The notes under the pieces: model-generated
Told to the model about the DNA's origin: nothing
The model's input: only the letters and a program-made list of their open reading frames with translations
Databases searched by the model: none
Source: Thermophilibacter provencensis
Lineage (GTDB): Bacteria; Actinomycetota; Coriobacteriia; Coriobacteriales; Atopobiaceae
DNA length: 64,000 nt
Assembly: GCF_900128445.1 (NCBI RefSeq)
Contig: NZ_LT671417.1
Coordinates: 877,547-941,546, forward strand
Direction of reading: 5' to 3'
Part shown: positions 53,666 through 62,002 of the stretch, one piece after another
How the letters are laid out: every line of letters begins with the position of its first letter
Numbering within the stretch: the stretch's first letter is position 1
Program-made: the position numbers and the translations under genes

Positions 53666-56128
53666 CTACCTGCCCTCCCCGCGGGCCGCGCGCCTGAGCT
53701 CGGCGACCTCGTCGGGCTTGGTGTTGAACAGGTCGTAGAGCCGCCCGCGCGGGAAGTTGTCCTTGATGGGGATGCGCGCCGCGCCCGCGACGAGCAGCCC
53801 CTCGCCCGCCTCGACGGACTCGTCGATGAAGCCCTCCTCCTGCTCGGAGAGGTCGAGCAGCTCCGCCCATGCCTCGCGGTCCACGGGCGACTGCTTGTGG
53901 AGCAGGATGAAGTCGGAGTTGAGGATGAGGTTGCGCGCCTCCTGGTGGCCGAGCATGTAGACCGAGTTCTGCGTGATTCCGGTGCAGATCAGGTTGAACT
54001 TGCGCCCCTCCGCCCAGAAGCGGGAGAAGTAGCTGATGATGGCGGGATGCGAGAACAGCGACTGGACCTCGTCGATGTAGAGCCAGGTCGTGACCCCGCG
54101 CTCGAAGTTGCGGTACATGAGGTTGCGCGCCGCCTCCAGGGCGGCGAGCATGCCGAAGGTGCGCATGGAGCCGCCGAGGTCCTTGAACTCGACGCAGGTC
54201 ACGCGCCGGTCGAATCCCGCGTCGCTCTGGTGGTTGAAGAACGACATCGCGCCGGAGACGTAGCGCTCGTAGCGCAGCGCCATGTCGCGCGCCTCCCGCT
54301 CGGGCTGCGCCCGCAGCTGGTTGTAGAGGTCGCCGAGGGTCGGGGTCGCGCCCGCCGTCGCGGCGTAGGCCGCCTCGACGCAGCGGGCGATGACCGAGCG
54401 GTCCGCCTCGGTGAGCCCCTCCGAGCCCTCGGCCATGGTCGCCGAGGACAGCGCCGTCACGGCGTCGATCTTGAACGCCATCTGCACGGCGGGCGGCTGG
54501 TGCGCCACGTCGGACATGTCGAGCGGGTTCAGGTGCGTGTCGGCGCCGGGGGCGAGCCTGAGCACGCGCCCGCCGTTGGCCTCCACGAGCGGCGAGTACT
54601 CCCCGGCGGGGTCGAAGACGACCACCTGGTCGCCGGGGTGCGCAAGGATCGTGTTCTCGATCTCGCGCTTGACCGAGAAGGACTTGCCGCTGCCGGGCTT
54701 GCCGGCGACGTAGCCCATCGGGCTCGCGAGGCGCTTGCGGTCGCACAGCACCAGGTTCGAGGACTGCTTGTTCTGACCGTAGTAGCCGCCGCCCTCGTCG
54801 AAGAGCTCCTGCGTCGCGAAGGGCATCTGCACGGCGACCTGGGCGGTCGTCATCATGCGCGTGGGGCCGACGTGGTTGTGCCCGAGAGGCAGGACCGAGT
54901 TGAGGCCCTGGAGCTGGCGGTAGGCGAGCGGCTCGGCGTCGATGGAGTTGCGCCGGGCCGTGGAGACGACCTGAACCACGCGGTCGTCGAGCTCCTCGCG
55001 CGAGGAGGCGAACACCGCCACGAGCCCCGCGTAGAGGAACAGCCGCTGGTTCTTGGTCTGGAGGTGGTCGAGCAGGTCGAGCGCCTCCTCCTTCGAGTAC
55101 TTGAGCTCGGAGGGCAGGATGTCGTAGTCGTAGCCCTTCTTCACCGCGCGCACCTGCTCGTCGATGATCTCCTTGTCCATCCACGCGATGCGCTGCTTCA
55201 CGTAGGCGACCGCGCGTGCGCGGTCCATGGGCTGGACGTGGAGCGAGACGGTGAGCGGGACCGGCAGGTCGATGACGTCGGCGATGCAGCGGTCGCCGAG
55301 CTCGCTGCCGAAGCGGCGCAGCGTCAGGACCTGGCACCACGTCCCGTCGAGCCTCATGAGCGCGGGCGAGCCGCCCGGCTTGAGGTCGATCGAGGAGGGT
55401 GCCACGATGTCCTTGGTCCGCAGGCCCGTCTGCGGGGCGACCATGCCCCAGTCGAAGGCGAGCCGGCGGCCGGGGCGCAGCTGCGAGGAGATCGCCGCGA
55501 GGCGCTCGGCTCCGTCGAGCTGGCGGGCCTGGCAGCGGATGCGCGCGAGCGTCTGGACCGCGTCGTTGCGCATGCGCGCGAGGCGCGGCGCGGCCGCCTC
55601 GGCGGAGGTTGAGGCCACCGAGAAGGTGAGCCAGCGGCGCCGCACGAGGTTGGACACCCCCTCGCGCATCTTCGCGTTGAGGATCCTGTTGTACTCGCGC
55701 GCGAGCGCCGCGGTCTCGCCCTCCTCGCGGAAGAACGAGCGCGCGCCGATCTCGTCGGCGGGCAGCGGCGAGTTGGCGATGGTGAGCTGCGCCGAGCTGT
55801 CCGCCCCGAAGTAGTCCCAGAGCTGGCAGTAGGCGGAGAACATCGCCCGCTGCGTCTCCTCGCGCGCGGACTGGTAGCTGATGTCGGGCAGCTCCAGGCT
55901 CATCGAGAACAGCCCCTCCTCGACCTCGCAGATGCCGTCGGGGAACATGGCCTCGTACCCGATGGCCGAGTACACGTCCCTGGCGGCCGCGCGGGCGCGG
56001 CGGCGGTCCTCCCCGGCGCGCGAGAGCTCGCGCTCCTGGCGGCGGACGCGCCGGCCCACCGACTCCCTCGACGGCCGGCGCGGCGTCGGCCTGCTGTGCT
56101 TACCCCTCGGTTCCCTGGCTCGGCGCAT
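53666..56128 (-). CDS. VirB4-type conjugation ATPase
   Basis: An 820-residue ATPase that energises the type IV channel. It has Walker A GKPGSGKSFS, Walker B TTWLYIDEVQSLF and a C-terminal QNSVYMLGHQEARNLILNSD block, all typical of VirB4/TraE proteins. The N-terminal 60 residues are very basic. The start at 56128 follows GGAAGGGGGCC and overlaps the PrgI gene by 29 bases. Confidence 0.93.
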   Translation of the reverse strand: MRRAREPRGKHSRPTPRRPSRESVGRRVRRQERELSRAGEDRRRARAAARDVYSAIGYEAMFPDGICEVEEGLFSMSLELPDISYQSAREETQRAMFSAYCQLWDYFGADSSAQLTIANSPLPADEIGARSFFREEGETAALAREYNRILNAKMREGVSNLVRRRWLTFSVASTSAEAAAPRLARMRNDAVQTLARIRCQARQLDGAERLAAISSQLRPGRRLAFDWGMVAPQTGLRTKDIVAPSSIDLKPGGSPALMRLDGTWCQVLTLRRFGSELGDRCIADVIDLPVPLTVSLHVQPMDRARAVAYVKQRIAWMDKEIIDEQVRAVKKGYDYDILPSELKYSKEEALDLLDHLQTKNQRLFLYAGLVAVFASSREELDDRVVQVVSTARRNSIDAEPLAYRQLQGLNSVLPLGHNHVGPTRMMTTAQVAVQMPFATQELFDEGGGYYGQNKQSSNLVLCDRKRLASPMGYVAGKPGSGKSFSVKREIENTILAHPGDQVVVFDPAGEYSPLVEANGGRVLRLAPGADTHLNPLDMSDVAHQPPAVQMAFKIDAVTALSSATMAEGSEGLTEADRSVIARCVEAAYAATAGATPTLGDLYNQLRAQPEREARDMALRYERYVSGAMSFFNHQSDAGFDRRVTCVEFKDLGGSMRTFGMLAALEAARNLMYRNFERGVTTWLYIDEVQSLFSHPAIISYFSRFWAEGRKFNLICTGITQNSVYMLGHQEARNLILNSDFILLHKQSPVDREAWAELLDLSEQEEGFIDESVEAGEGLLVAGAARIPIKDNFPRGRLYDLFNTKPDEVAELRRAARGEGR

Positions 56129-56510
56129 GCGCCTCGGCCCCCTTCCTTCCCATCCTCCGCGCGTAGGCGCGGTCCCTCCGCTCGGGCGCGGGGCCCGAGG
56201 CCGGCAGCGCGACCGGCCGGTAGAGCAGCGGCCCCCGCCTGCGGGCGTGCGCCGCCCACAGCGGGACGAACCGCTCCGGCGGCAGCCCGTGCGGCCGCCA
56301 GAACCCCAGCAGCCAGAAGGGCAGCGAGCACGCCATGACCGGCAGGGTCGCGTCCGAGGGCGCCACCCCCAGCAGCAGGTTCAGCGCCGCCGCGGAGGCA
56401 ACCGAGGCGGCGAGGCCCCCGGACACGCACGCGAGCGTGCGGGCGCTCATCTTCCCGGCGATCTTCTCGTGGTACTCGGTGATGTCCTTGTGGACCGACA
56501 CGCTCAGCAC
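56100..56510 (-). CDS. PrgI-family type IV secretion protein
   Basis: A 136-residue protein with the PrgI hallmark start (VSVHKDITEYHEKIAGKMSA), two membrane helices (about 24-45 and 54-70) and a basic cytoplasmic tail. PrgI is a small membrane component placed just before VirB4 in most Gram-positive systems, as here. Confidence 0.9.
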   Translation of the reverse strand: MLSVSVHKDITEYHEKIAGKMSARTLACVSGGLAASVASAAALNLLLGVAPSDATLPVMACSLPFWLLGFWRPHGLPPERFVPLWAAHARRRGPLLYRPVALPASGPAPERRDRAYARRMGRKGAEAHAPSQGTEG

Positions 56511-56519
56511 GGCCGCCCC

Positions 56520-56735
56520 CTACGCCGGGAGCCAGCTCGTGTCGAGCATGCCGAAGTAGACGGCGGCCGCGACGATGATCGCGCCGCCCGCGATGGTGGA
56601 GATCGCGCTCGCGATCTGGGCGCCGCCCTGCTGCTCGCGGATGGCGAGGCCGAGCGACACGGCGCCCCACACGATGAGGAACCCGCCGAGGAACGTTACG
56701 CACCCCGACACGAGCCCGATGATCTCGTTGAGCAT
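56520..56735 (-). CDS. Maff2-like small membrane protein (pilin-like candidate)
   Basis: A 71-residue protein with two membrane helices separated by a polar loop containing REQQGGAQ: VTFLGGFLIVWGAVSLGLAI and SAISTIAGGAIIVAAAVYFG. Size, topology and position before PrgI match the Maff2/TrbC-like proteins of ICEs, thought to be VirB2-type subunits. Nine bases separate it from PrgI. Confidence 0.75.
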   Translation of the reverse strand: MLNEIIGLVSGCVTFLGGFLIVWGAVSLGLAIREQQGGAQIASAISTIAGGAIIVAAAVYFGMLDTSWLPA

Positions 56736-56782
56736 GTGCCCCCTCTCTGCGCGCCGGCGGGGCGGGCCGCCCGCGCGCGTGG

Positions 56783-56861
56783 TAGAATCCGCCCGGGAGC
56801 GCCCGCCGCTCCCGAGTGCTCTGGCGGCGGCCGCACCGGGGAGGGTGGAAGCTCCCCGGTG
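56783..56861. other. Two perfect hairpins and a -10-like box between VirD4 and Maff2 genes
   Basis: TAGAAT (56783-56788) on the plus strand is followed by stems GGGAGCG/CGCTCCC (56795-56813) and CACCGGGGAG/CTCCCCGGTG (56834-56861). It could be an attenuator in the minus-strand operon or a small plus-strand RNA. Confidence 0.4.
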
Positions 56862-56892
56862 CCCAGGCGCCCAGGCGCGGCCGCCGCGCCCC

Positions 56893-58668
56893 TCACCCGC
56901 GCCCCCCGCGCCGGCGCCGCCCGTCGCGCGCGGGGTCGTACTTGTCGTCCAGGAAGGGCCGCGCGCCCGCGATCAGCACGACGGCGCGCCGCCGGTCGAG
57001 CCGGGCGACCTCCGCGGCCTGGATCAGGTCGCGCTCCGCTATCTGGTAGTTGCTCGTCGAGCTCCTCGAGGCGCCGTGCGTCTCGTTGAGCGTGAGCGCA
57101 GTAACCGTCTCCTTGCCGACCGACTCCGCGATCTCGCGGGCGGTCTCGGTGGACTTGCCGCCGAGGAACAGCAGCGTGTCGCAGCAGTCGACGATGGTCT
57201 GGGCGGCGTCGCCGTAGGCGGCCTTGAGCTGGGACATGGACTGGACGACGGGCGATATGGACATGTTGCGGCTGCGCACCACGGCGATGGACTTCTCCAC
57301 GTCGGGCATGCGGCCGATGTTGGCGAACTCGTCGAGCAGGAAGCTCACCGGCGTCGGGAGCGAGCCCCCGTGCGCCTCGAGCGCGCGGTCGCACAGCAGG
57401 TCGACCGCCTGCCACATCATCACCGCGTGCAGGAACGAGTAGGTCCGGTTGGTGTCGGACATGACGCAGAAGACCGCCCGGCGCGCGCCGGGCTCGCCCA
57501 TGAGGCGCAGCGACATGTCGTCGGCGGAGAGCAGGGCGCGCATCTCGTCCACCGCCAGCGGCGCGAGCCGCGCGTTGCACGAGACGATGATCGACTTGAG
57601 GGTCTTGCCCGCCGCGGCGCGGAACGCCCGGTAGCGCCCGAGCGCGAAGTCGGCCTCGGGCGGCACGGGGTCGGCGACCCTGACCCAGGAGACCCCGCCG
57701 TCGGCGAAGTCGCGCGGCGAGCGCGCGGCGCCCCCGCGGGGCCCGACGCAGCGCAGCCCGGTCTCGATCTCGCGGAACAGCAGGTCGAGCGGGCTCAGGT
57801 AGGCCTCGTCGTCGTCGCGCGCCTCGGCGAGCGACAGCAGCGTGAGCACGCCCGGGAGGCTGCGGTCGCGCTCCGGGCAGTGGTAGACGAGGTAGGCGAC
57901 GAGCGCCGTGTAGAGCAGCTTCTCCGCCGCGGGCCAGAACGGGTCCGAGGCGCGCTCGCGGTCGCCGGTGGTGTTCTCCACGAGGCAGTCGGCGAAGCGC
58001 ACGATGTCGGCCTCGCGCTCGAGGTAGGCGATGGGGTTGTAGCGGTCGCTGCGCGAGGGGTCCACGGTGTCGAAGACCCTAACCTCGTAGCCCTCCGCCT
58101 CGAGCGCCGCGCGGGAGCCCGCCGCGACCGTCCCCTTGGGGTCGGTGACGAAGTAGGACCCGTGGGCCTGCATCACGTTCGGGGCTATGAAGCCGCGGCT
58201 CTTGCCCGAGCCGCTGCCGCCCACGACGAGCACGTTGCGGTTGCGCTCCCAGCGCGGGTCGTGGTCGGGCCGCTCGAAGGCGAGCGAGCAGCGCCTGGTG
58301 AGTATCACGTTGGCGCGCGGGTCCCTCGCGTCGGCGAAGCGCCTCATCTCGGCGGGCGTCGCCCAGCGGGCGCTGCCGTGCTCCTCGCCCCTGCGGTAGT
58401 TGCCGCGCCTGGCCTGGCGCCACGCCCACGCGGACCAGACCCCGCACGCGGCGGCGACGCCGGCCGCGACGGGCCCGGCCGAGGGGTCGGGCGAGAGGCC
58501 GCGGGACAGGAGGTGCCCGGGCAGCTGCGAGAGCGCCGCGGAGGCGGCGCCGACGGGGTCCCCGCCCGCGGAGGCGAGGCACGAGGCGTACGCGTTCGTC
58601 GCGAGGAAGGCGGCGGCGGAGAGGGCCGCCGCGGCGGCGACGCCCGCCCCGGAGACGGGGCGCGTCAT
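56893..58668 (-). CDS. VirD4/TraG-type coupling protein
   Basis: A 591-residue DNA-pumping ATPase linking relaxosome to channel. Two N-terminal membrane segments precede GSARWATPAEM. Walker A is GGSGSGKSRG, followed by the FVTDPKG motif, and Walker B is VSFLLDEFANIGRMPD. The LLFLGGKSTETAREIAESVG region is typical. It overlaps the PcfB gene by 4 bases. Confidence 0.93.
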   Translation of the reverse strand: MTRPVSGAGVAAAAALSAAAFLATNAYASCLASAGGDPVGAASAALSQLPGHLLSRGLSPDPSAGPVAAGVAAACGVWSAWAWRQARRGNYRRGEEHGSARWATPAEMRRFADARDPRANVILTRRCSLAFERPDHDPRWERNRNVLVVGGSGSGKSRGFIAPNVMQAHGSYFVTDPKGTVAAGSRAALEAEGYEVRVFDTVDPSRSDRYNPIAYLEREADIVRFADCLVENTTGDRERASDPFWPAAEKLLYTALVAYLVYHCPERDRSLPGVLTLLSLAEARDDDEAYLSPLDLLFREIETGLRCVGPRGGAARSPRDFADGGVSWVRVADPVPPEADFALGRYRAFRAAAGKTLKSIIVSCNARLAPLAVDEMRALLSADDMSLRLMGEPGARRAVFCVMSDTNRTYSFLHAVMMWQAVDLLCDRALEAHGGSLPTPVSFLLDEFANIGRMPDVEKSIAVVRSRNMSISPVVQSMSQLKAAYGDAAQTIVDCCDTLLFLGGKSTETAREIAESVGKETVTALTLNETHGASRSSTSNYQIAERDLIQAAEVARLDRRRAVVLIAGARPFLDDKYDPARDGRRRRGGRG

Positions 58669-59207
58669 CGGGCCACCGTCCTCTCGGCGACCTCGAGCGC
58701 GCGCTCGCGCTGCCCGCGCGAGGCCTCGATGGCCGCCGCGGCGTCGCGGGCCTGGGCGGCGCGCTCCTCGAGCGGGCGCGCGTCGCGGGAGCCCCCTCCG
58801 GTGCCGCCCCCGCCGATCTCGCGCGCCTTGGCGGCGAGCTCGTCGAAGGCGCGCGACACGCGGCCGGCGTCGGCGACGGGGAACAGCAGGTACTCCCTGC
58901 CGGCCTCGCCGTCGGAGAAGAACTCGTGGCGGACCTGGGCGGCGGTGAGCTTCGCGTCGATCGCGGCCCTCACCTGCCCGTACCCCTCGAGCTCCCTGAA
59001 GTCCTCCATGTCGAGGCGCGCCCAGGGGGCGCCGGCCGCCTCGCCGGGGGCCTCGGGGCCTCCCGACGCGCGGTCACGCGCGCGCTCCAGGGACGCGGCG
59101 AGGCGCAGGGCCATGCGGCGCGCAGCGACGTCGCCCGACAGCCCGGCGACGCGCGACGCCCACTCGACCAGGACCTCGCCGCTCTCGTCCCCGAAGTCGC
59201 TCGGCAT
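58665..59207 (-). CDS. PcfB-like (DUF3801) relaxosome adaptor
   Basis: A 180-residue soluble protein with the order expected of PcfB/DUF3801: an N-terminal helical region, FFSDGEAGREYLLFPVADAG in the middle and a charged C-terminal coiled stretch. PcfB links relaxase and VirD4. It lies directly upstream of VirD4, as on pCF10. The ATG at 59207 follows GAGAGGGGG. Confidence 0.8.
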   Translation of the reverse strand: MPSDFGDESGEVLVEWASRVAGLSGDVAARRMALRLAASLERARDRASGGPEAPGEAAGAPWARLDMEDFRELEGYGQVRAAIDAKLTAAQVRHEFFSDGEAGREYLLFPVADAGRVSRAFDELAAKAREIGGGGTGGGSRDARPLEERAAQARDAAAAIEASRGQRERALEVAERTVAR

Positions 59208-59386
59208 GCCCGACCCCCTCTCGTCACGGCGGCGCCGGCGGCGCCGCACCCTCGCGGGGCGCGGCGCGCCTTCCCGGCCCGGCACGCATCTCGTAGGGTT
59301 TAGCCGCCTCGCGCGCCGCGTCCCCGACCGGATTTATACGGCCGGGCCCGGTGCCGCGGGGCGGCCGCGGGAGGGCGTCGCGTCTC

Positions 59387-59417
59387 CAGGGGACCCTAGG
59401 GGACCGTGTCGCGGAAC
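59387..59417. repeat. 31-bp repeat with tandem GGGGACC, copy A
   Basis: CAGGGGACCCTAGGGGACCG followed by TGTCGCGGAAC, matching 61330-61360 at 29 of 31 positions. GGGGACC occurs twice, 10 bases apart. It lies 180 bases before the PcfB start, in the gap 59208-59419. A binding site for an element regulator is likely. Confidence 0.7.
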
Positions 59418-59419
59418 CT

Positions 59420-60166
59420 TCACGCGCGCGAGCGGCGGTCGGGCCCGCGCAGGGCCACGACGGCGCACGTCTCGCGGATGCGCGACACGACGGCCTCGGC
59501 GGTCTCCGCCTCGCCGCAGCGTGACAGGCGGGCCTCGAGGGAGGCGAGGGCGTACTGGGAGGTGAAGACCGTGGGCCTGAGCGAGCCGTAGCGGTCGTTG
59601 ACGATGCGGTAGAGCGTCATGGCGGACCACTGCGACGCCGACTCCTTGCCCAGGTCGTCGAGGACGAGCAGGTCGCAGCCCGTGTAGCGGCGTATGGCCG
59701 CGTCCGTGGAGCCGGAGCCGCCGTAGGTCTCCTGGATCGCCGAGAACATCTCGATCGCCGTCGTCATGACCACGCGGCCGCCCGCCTCGGCGACCGAGCG
59801 CGCCACGGCGCTCGCCAGGTAGGTCTTGCCCGTGCCGGTCCTGCCCTGGATGTAGAGCCCGTCGCCCCCGGCGGGGAACGACGCCGCGAACCGGGCGGCG
59901 CGGGGCTCGGAGAGCTCGGCGGCGAGGTAGCGCGGCGGTATGCCGGAGTGCAGGATCTTGGAGCGCATCGCTGCGGCCGCGGCCTCCTCGACCTCGCGCC
60001 TCGCCTCGGCCTCCGCGCGCCTCTCGCCCTCGCACCCGCAGGGCTCGTGCCCCACGACGAGCTCCCTCGACCCGACCCTCACGCGCTTCGGCGCGAGCTC
60101 CCGCCCGCACCACGCGCACCTGAAGGTCCTCGGCTCGGGCCTCGCGCCCCTCGATCCAGCGCCCAC
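59420..60166 (-). CDS. DnaC/IstB-like ATPase (helicase loader)
   Basis: A 248-residue AAA+ protein with an N-terminal zinc-finger-like set (C17, C20, C43, C45), Walker A GRTGTGKTYL at about 108-117 and Walker B LLVLDDLGKESA. It resembles DnaC/DnaI loaders carried by mobile elements, so a role in element replication after transfer is likely. The start is GTG 60166 behind GGAAAGGGG. Two palindromic operators lie upstream. Confidence 0.85.
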   Translation of the reverse strand: MGAGSRGARPEPRTFRCAWCGRELAPKRVRVGSRELVVGHEPCGCEGERRAEAEARREVEEAAAAAMRSKILHSGIPPRYLAAELSEPRAARFAASFPAGGDGLYIQGRTGTGKTYLASAVARSVAEAGGRVVMTTAIEMFSAIQETYGGSGSTDAAIRRYTGCDLLVLDDLGKESASQWSAMTLYRIVNDRYGSLRPTVFTSQYALASLEARLSRCGEAETAEAVVSRIRETCAVVALRGPDRRSRA

Positions 60167-60212
60167 GGCCGCCCCTTTCCTCTCAGCCCCTTTGCCTATC
60201 CCTTTGGTATCG

Positions 60213-60229
60213 GGTGACGTCCCGTCAGG
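60213..60229. promoter_or_regulatory. Dyad operator, copy 2 (before the DnaC-like gene)
   Basis: GGTGACGTCCCGTCAGG, related to the perfect copy 40 bases away and to 1274-1290. It stands 47 bases before the DnaC-like start. Confidence 0.6.
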
Positions 60230-60268
60230 GGTCTCCCTGCCGCCCCGTCACCCCGCGGGCCCGCCCCG

Positions 60269-60287
60269 CCCTGACGTCCCGTCAGGG
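60269..60287. promoter_or_regulatory. Dyad operator, copy 3 (perfect)
   Basis: CCCTGACGTCCCGTCAGGG has perfect 8-bp arms around TCC. It overlaps the stop of the winged-helix gene and precedes the DnaC-like gene. Confidence 0.65.
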
Positions 60288-60614
60288 CAGCCCGGCCCTG
60301 CGCTCCGCTATCCGGGCGGCGTCGACGCGGTAGCGCTTCGCGCCCCTGCGCGTCCTGCCGACCTCGACGACGTAGCCCCGCCCCGTGAGCGCGGCGAACG
60401 ACCGGTAGACCTCGCGCTCGCTCACGCCCAGCACCTCGGCGGTCCGGGCCTTGCTCTCGTAGAACTCCCCGGACCCCTCGCGGCAGAACGACCAGACGCG
60501 GGCGAAGACCAGAAGCGCCACGCCCGCGAGGTCGAGCTCCCGCCACATCCACCTCCTCACCACCACGAAGACCTCGGACTCGTCGAGGTCGGCGTACGAC
60601 GGCGGCCGGCTCAC
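60282..60614 (-). CDS. Winged-helix protein, possible replication initiator or regulator
   Basis: A 110-residue protein with a clear winged-helix core (SKARTAEVLGVSEREVYRSF, then AALTGRGYVVEVGRTRRG). The GTG at 60614 overlaps the upstream stop (GTGA) and follows GGGAGG, so the two are coupled. Positioned before the DnaC-like loader, it may be an initiator N-terminal domain or a transcription regulator; the operator overlapping its 3' end is a candidate target. Confidence 0.7.
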   Translation of the reverse strand: MSRPPSYADLDESEVFVVVRRWMWRELDLAGVALLVFARVWSFCREGSGEFYESKARTAEVLGVSEREVYRSFAALTGRGYVVEVGRTRRGAKRYRVDAARIAERRAGLP

Positions 60615-60856
60615 CTGCCTCCCGCGATCCCCTCGGTGTTGCGCTCCAGCCATGTACGCAAGTCCTCCCGGTGAATGAACGCCCCGCGCTGCTGCCCGGG
60701 GAACCGGCGGAAGGGGAGCGGGTCCTCCCTCCTCGTCGCGAGCTCGCGGATCCTCCTCACGTGGACGTGCAGCAGGCGGGCCGTCTCGGCCAGGCTGTAG
60801 TACTCCTTGGGCGGGACGCTCGAGCTCGAGGCCATCCGGCATTGTTCGCACATCAT
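60611..60856 (-). CDS. Excisionase-like HTH protein
   Basis: An 81-residue protein with a MerR/excisionase-type helix-turn-helix (YYSLAETARLLHVHVRRIRE, then LPFRRF, GAFIHREDLRTWL). The N-terminal MMCEQC may bind metal. The start at 60856 follows AGGAAAGAGG. It could control excision (Xis) or the maintenance genes. Confidence 0.75.
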   Translation of the reverse strand: MMCEQCRMASSSSVPPKEYYSLAETARLLHVHVRRIRELATRREDPLPFRRFPGQQRGAFIHREDLRTWLERNTEGIAGGR

Positions 60857-60947
60857 CTGCGCCTCTTTCCTGCGCGCGCGTGCCCTCGGCACGCTCGGCG
60901 CGCCGTCTGAGGCCTTTCCCTCCCCACTAGGTCCGGCCCGGTCACGA

Positions 60948-61202
60948 CTAGTTTGACCGAGGCCCCAGGGCCTCCAGGGCCCTGTCCAGCGCGGCGCGGC
61001 TCACGCGGATGGCGCGGCCGAGGTGGACCGCCGGGATCGTGCCCTCGCGGATGAGGCGGTACACGAGCGGCCGCGAGATCCCGAGGTACCTCTGGACGTC
61101 GGAGACGCTCAGCCACGTGGGCGACGCCCCCTCGGTCTCGCCGGGCCGCGTGCCCTCGTCTCCGGGGCGCGCCTGGGCGCCCTGCTGCTGCAATCCCTTC
61201 AT
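60948..61202 (-). CDS. Excisionase-family DNA-binding protein
   Basis: An 84-residue protein with a helix-turn-helix of the excisionase/HTH_17 type (LSVSDVQRYLGISRPLVYRL, then REGTIPAVHLGRAIRVSRAA). The ATG at 61202 follows GGGAGG by 6 bases. As the first gene of the maintenance cluster, next to the tRNA, it is the best Xis or master-regulator candidate. No integrase accompanies it here. Confidence 0.78.
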   Translation of the reverse strand: MKGLQQQGAQARPGDEGTRPGETEGASPTWLSVSDVQRYLGISRPLVYRLIREGTIPAVHLGRAIRVSRAALDRALEALGPRSN

Positions 61203-61329
61203 GCGGGACCTCCCGTCAATCTCGTGCCTGCTGGGGCAACGCCGTGGTCTTTCGCGCCGCCCCGTCACGGCACGAGTTATACGGGCGGCCGCGCCGCCCG
61301 GCAATCGGGCGCGGGCGCCCATCGGTCCG

Positions 61330-61360
61330 CAGGGGACCCTAGGGGACCGAGTCGCGAAAC
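61330..61360. repeat. 31-bp repeat with tandem GGGGACC, copy B
   Basis: Second copy of the element at 59387-59417 (29/31 identical), 128 bases before the excisionase-like gene. The rest of the gap 61203-61576 shows no gene. Confidence 0.7.
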
Positions 61361-61576
61361 GGACACGGCGCGGCGGGTTGGCCCCTCGGGGAGCCCCCGT
61401 GCCGCGCCGTGCGCTCGCGTGCGCCCTCGGTAAGCCGAGCATGCTGGAGATTCCCCCCTGATTCCCCCCGGCGGGCCGGTCGGGGAGACGTCTGGAGGTT
61501 GCGTTTCGAATGTGGGAGGGAGGCCCCGCCCGCCGTTCCGCGGGACGCGCGATGGGAGGGCGGCGGAGCCGAGATA

Positions 61577-61611
61577 ACAAAAAAGGTCAGAAGCGATTAG
61601 GCTTCTGACCT
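61577..61611 (-). terminator. Terminator of the tRNA-Met gene
   Basis: AGGTCAGAAGC and GCTTCTGACCT form a perfect 11-bp stem, followed on the minus strand by TTTTTTG. It starts 8 bases past the tRNA 3' end. Confidence 0.9.
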
Positions 61612-61618
61612 GGGCTTT

Positions 61619-61763
<145 letters not shown>

Positions 61764-61878
61764 CAACATTGTCGGGTTTGAAGGTTCGGAAAGTGGATGG
61801 TGGACTCATGGTGCGTTGCGGTGCAAGCTTTAGGCCTCTTCTGTCCCTCGTCCCTCTGAGCTTGTTCAAGATGTAGAA

Positions 61879-61946
61879 TACTGTGGAAGTTGCTCAAGAT
61901 ACTTGGGAAGTTACTGTGTAAGTCTAACTTCCTAAGTTCCACAGTA
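61879..61946. repeat. Inverted repeat upstream of the AlbA_2 gene
   Basis: TACTGTGGAA (61879-61888) and TTCCACAGTA (61937-61946) are exact complements, with further GGGAAG/CTTCC complementarity between. A related hairpin lies just after the gene at 63539-63590. Confidence 0.7.
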
Positions 61947-62002
61947 GCCCAAGTTGAGTTATCTGGCTGGAACGGTATTTGCGAAGCCATTGGAGATGAG
62001 AT

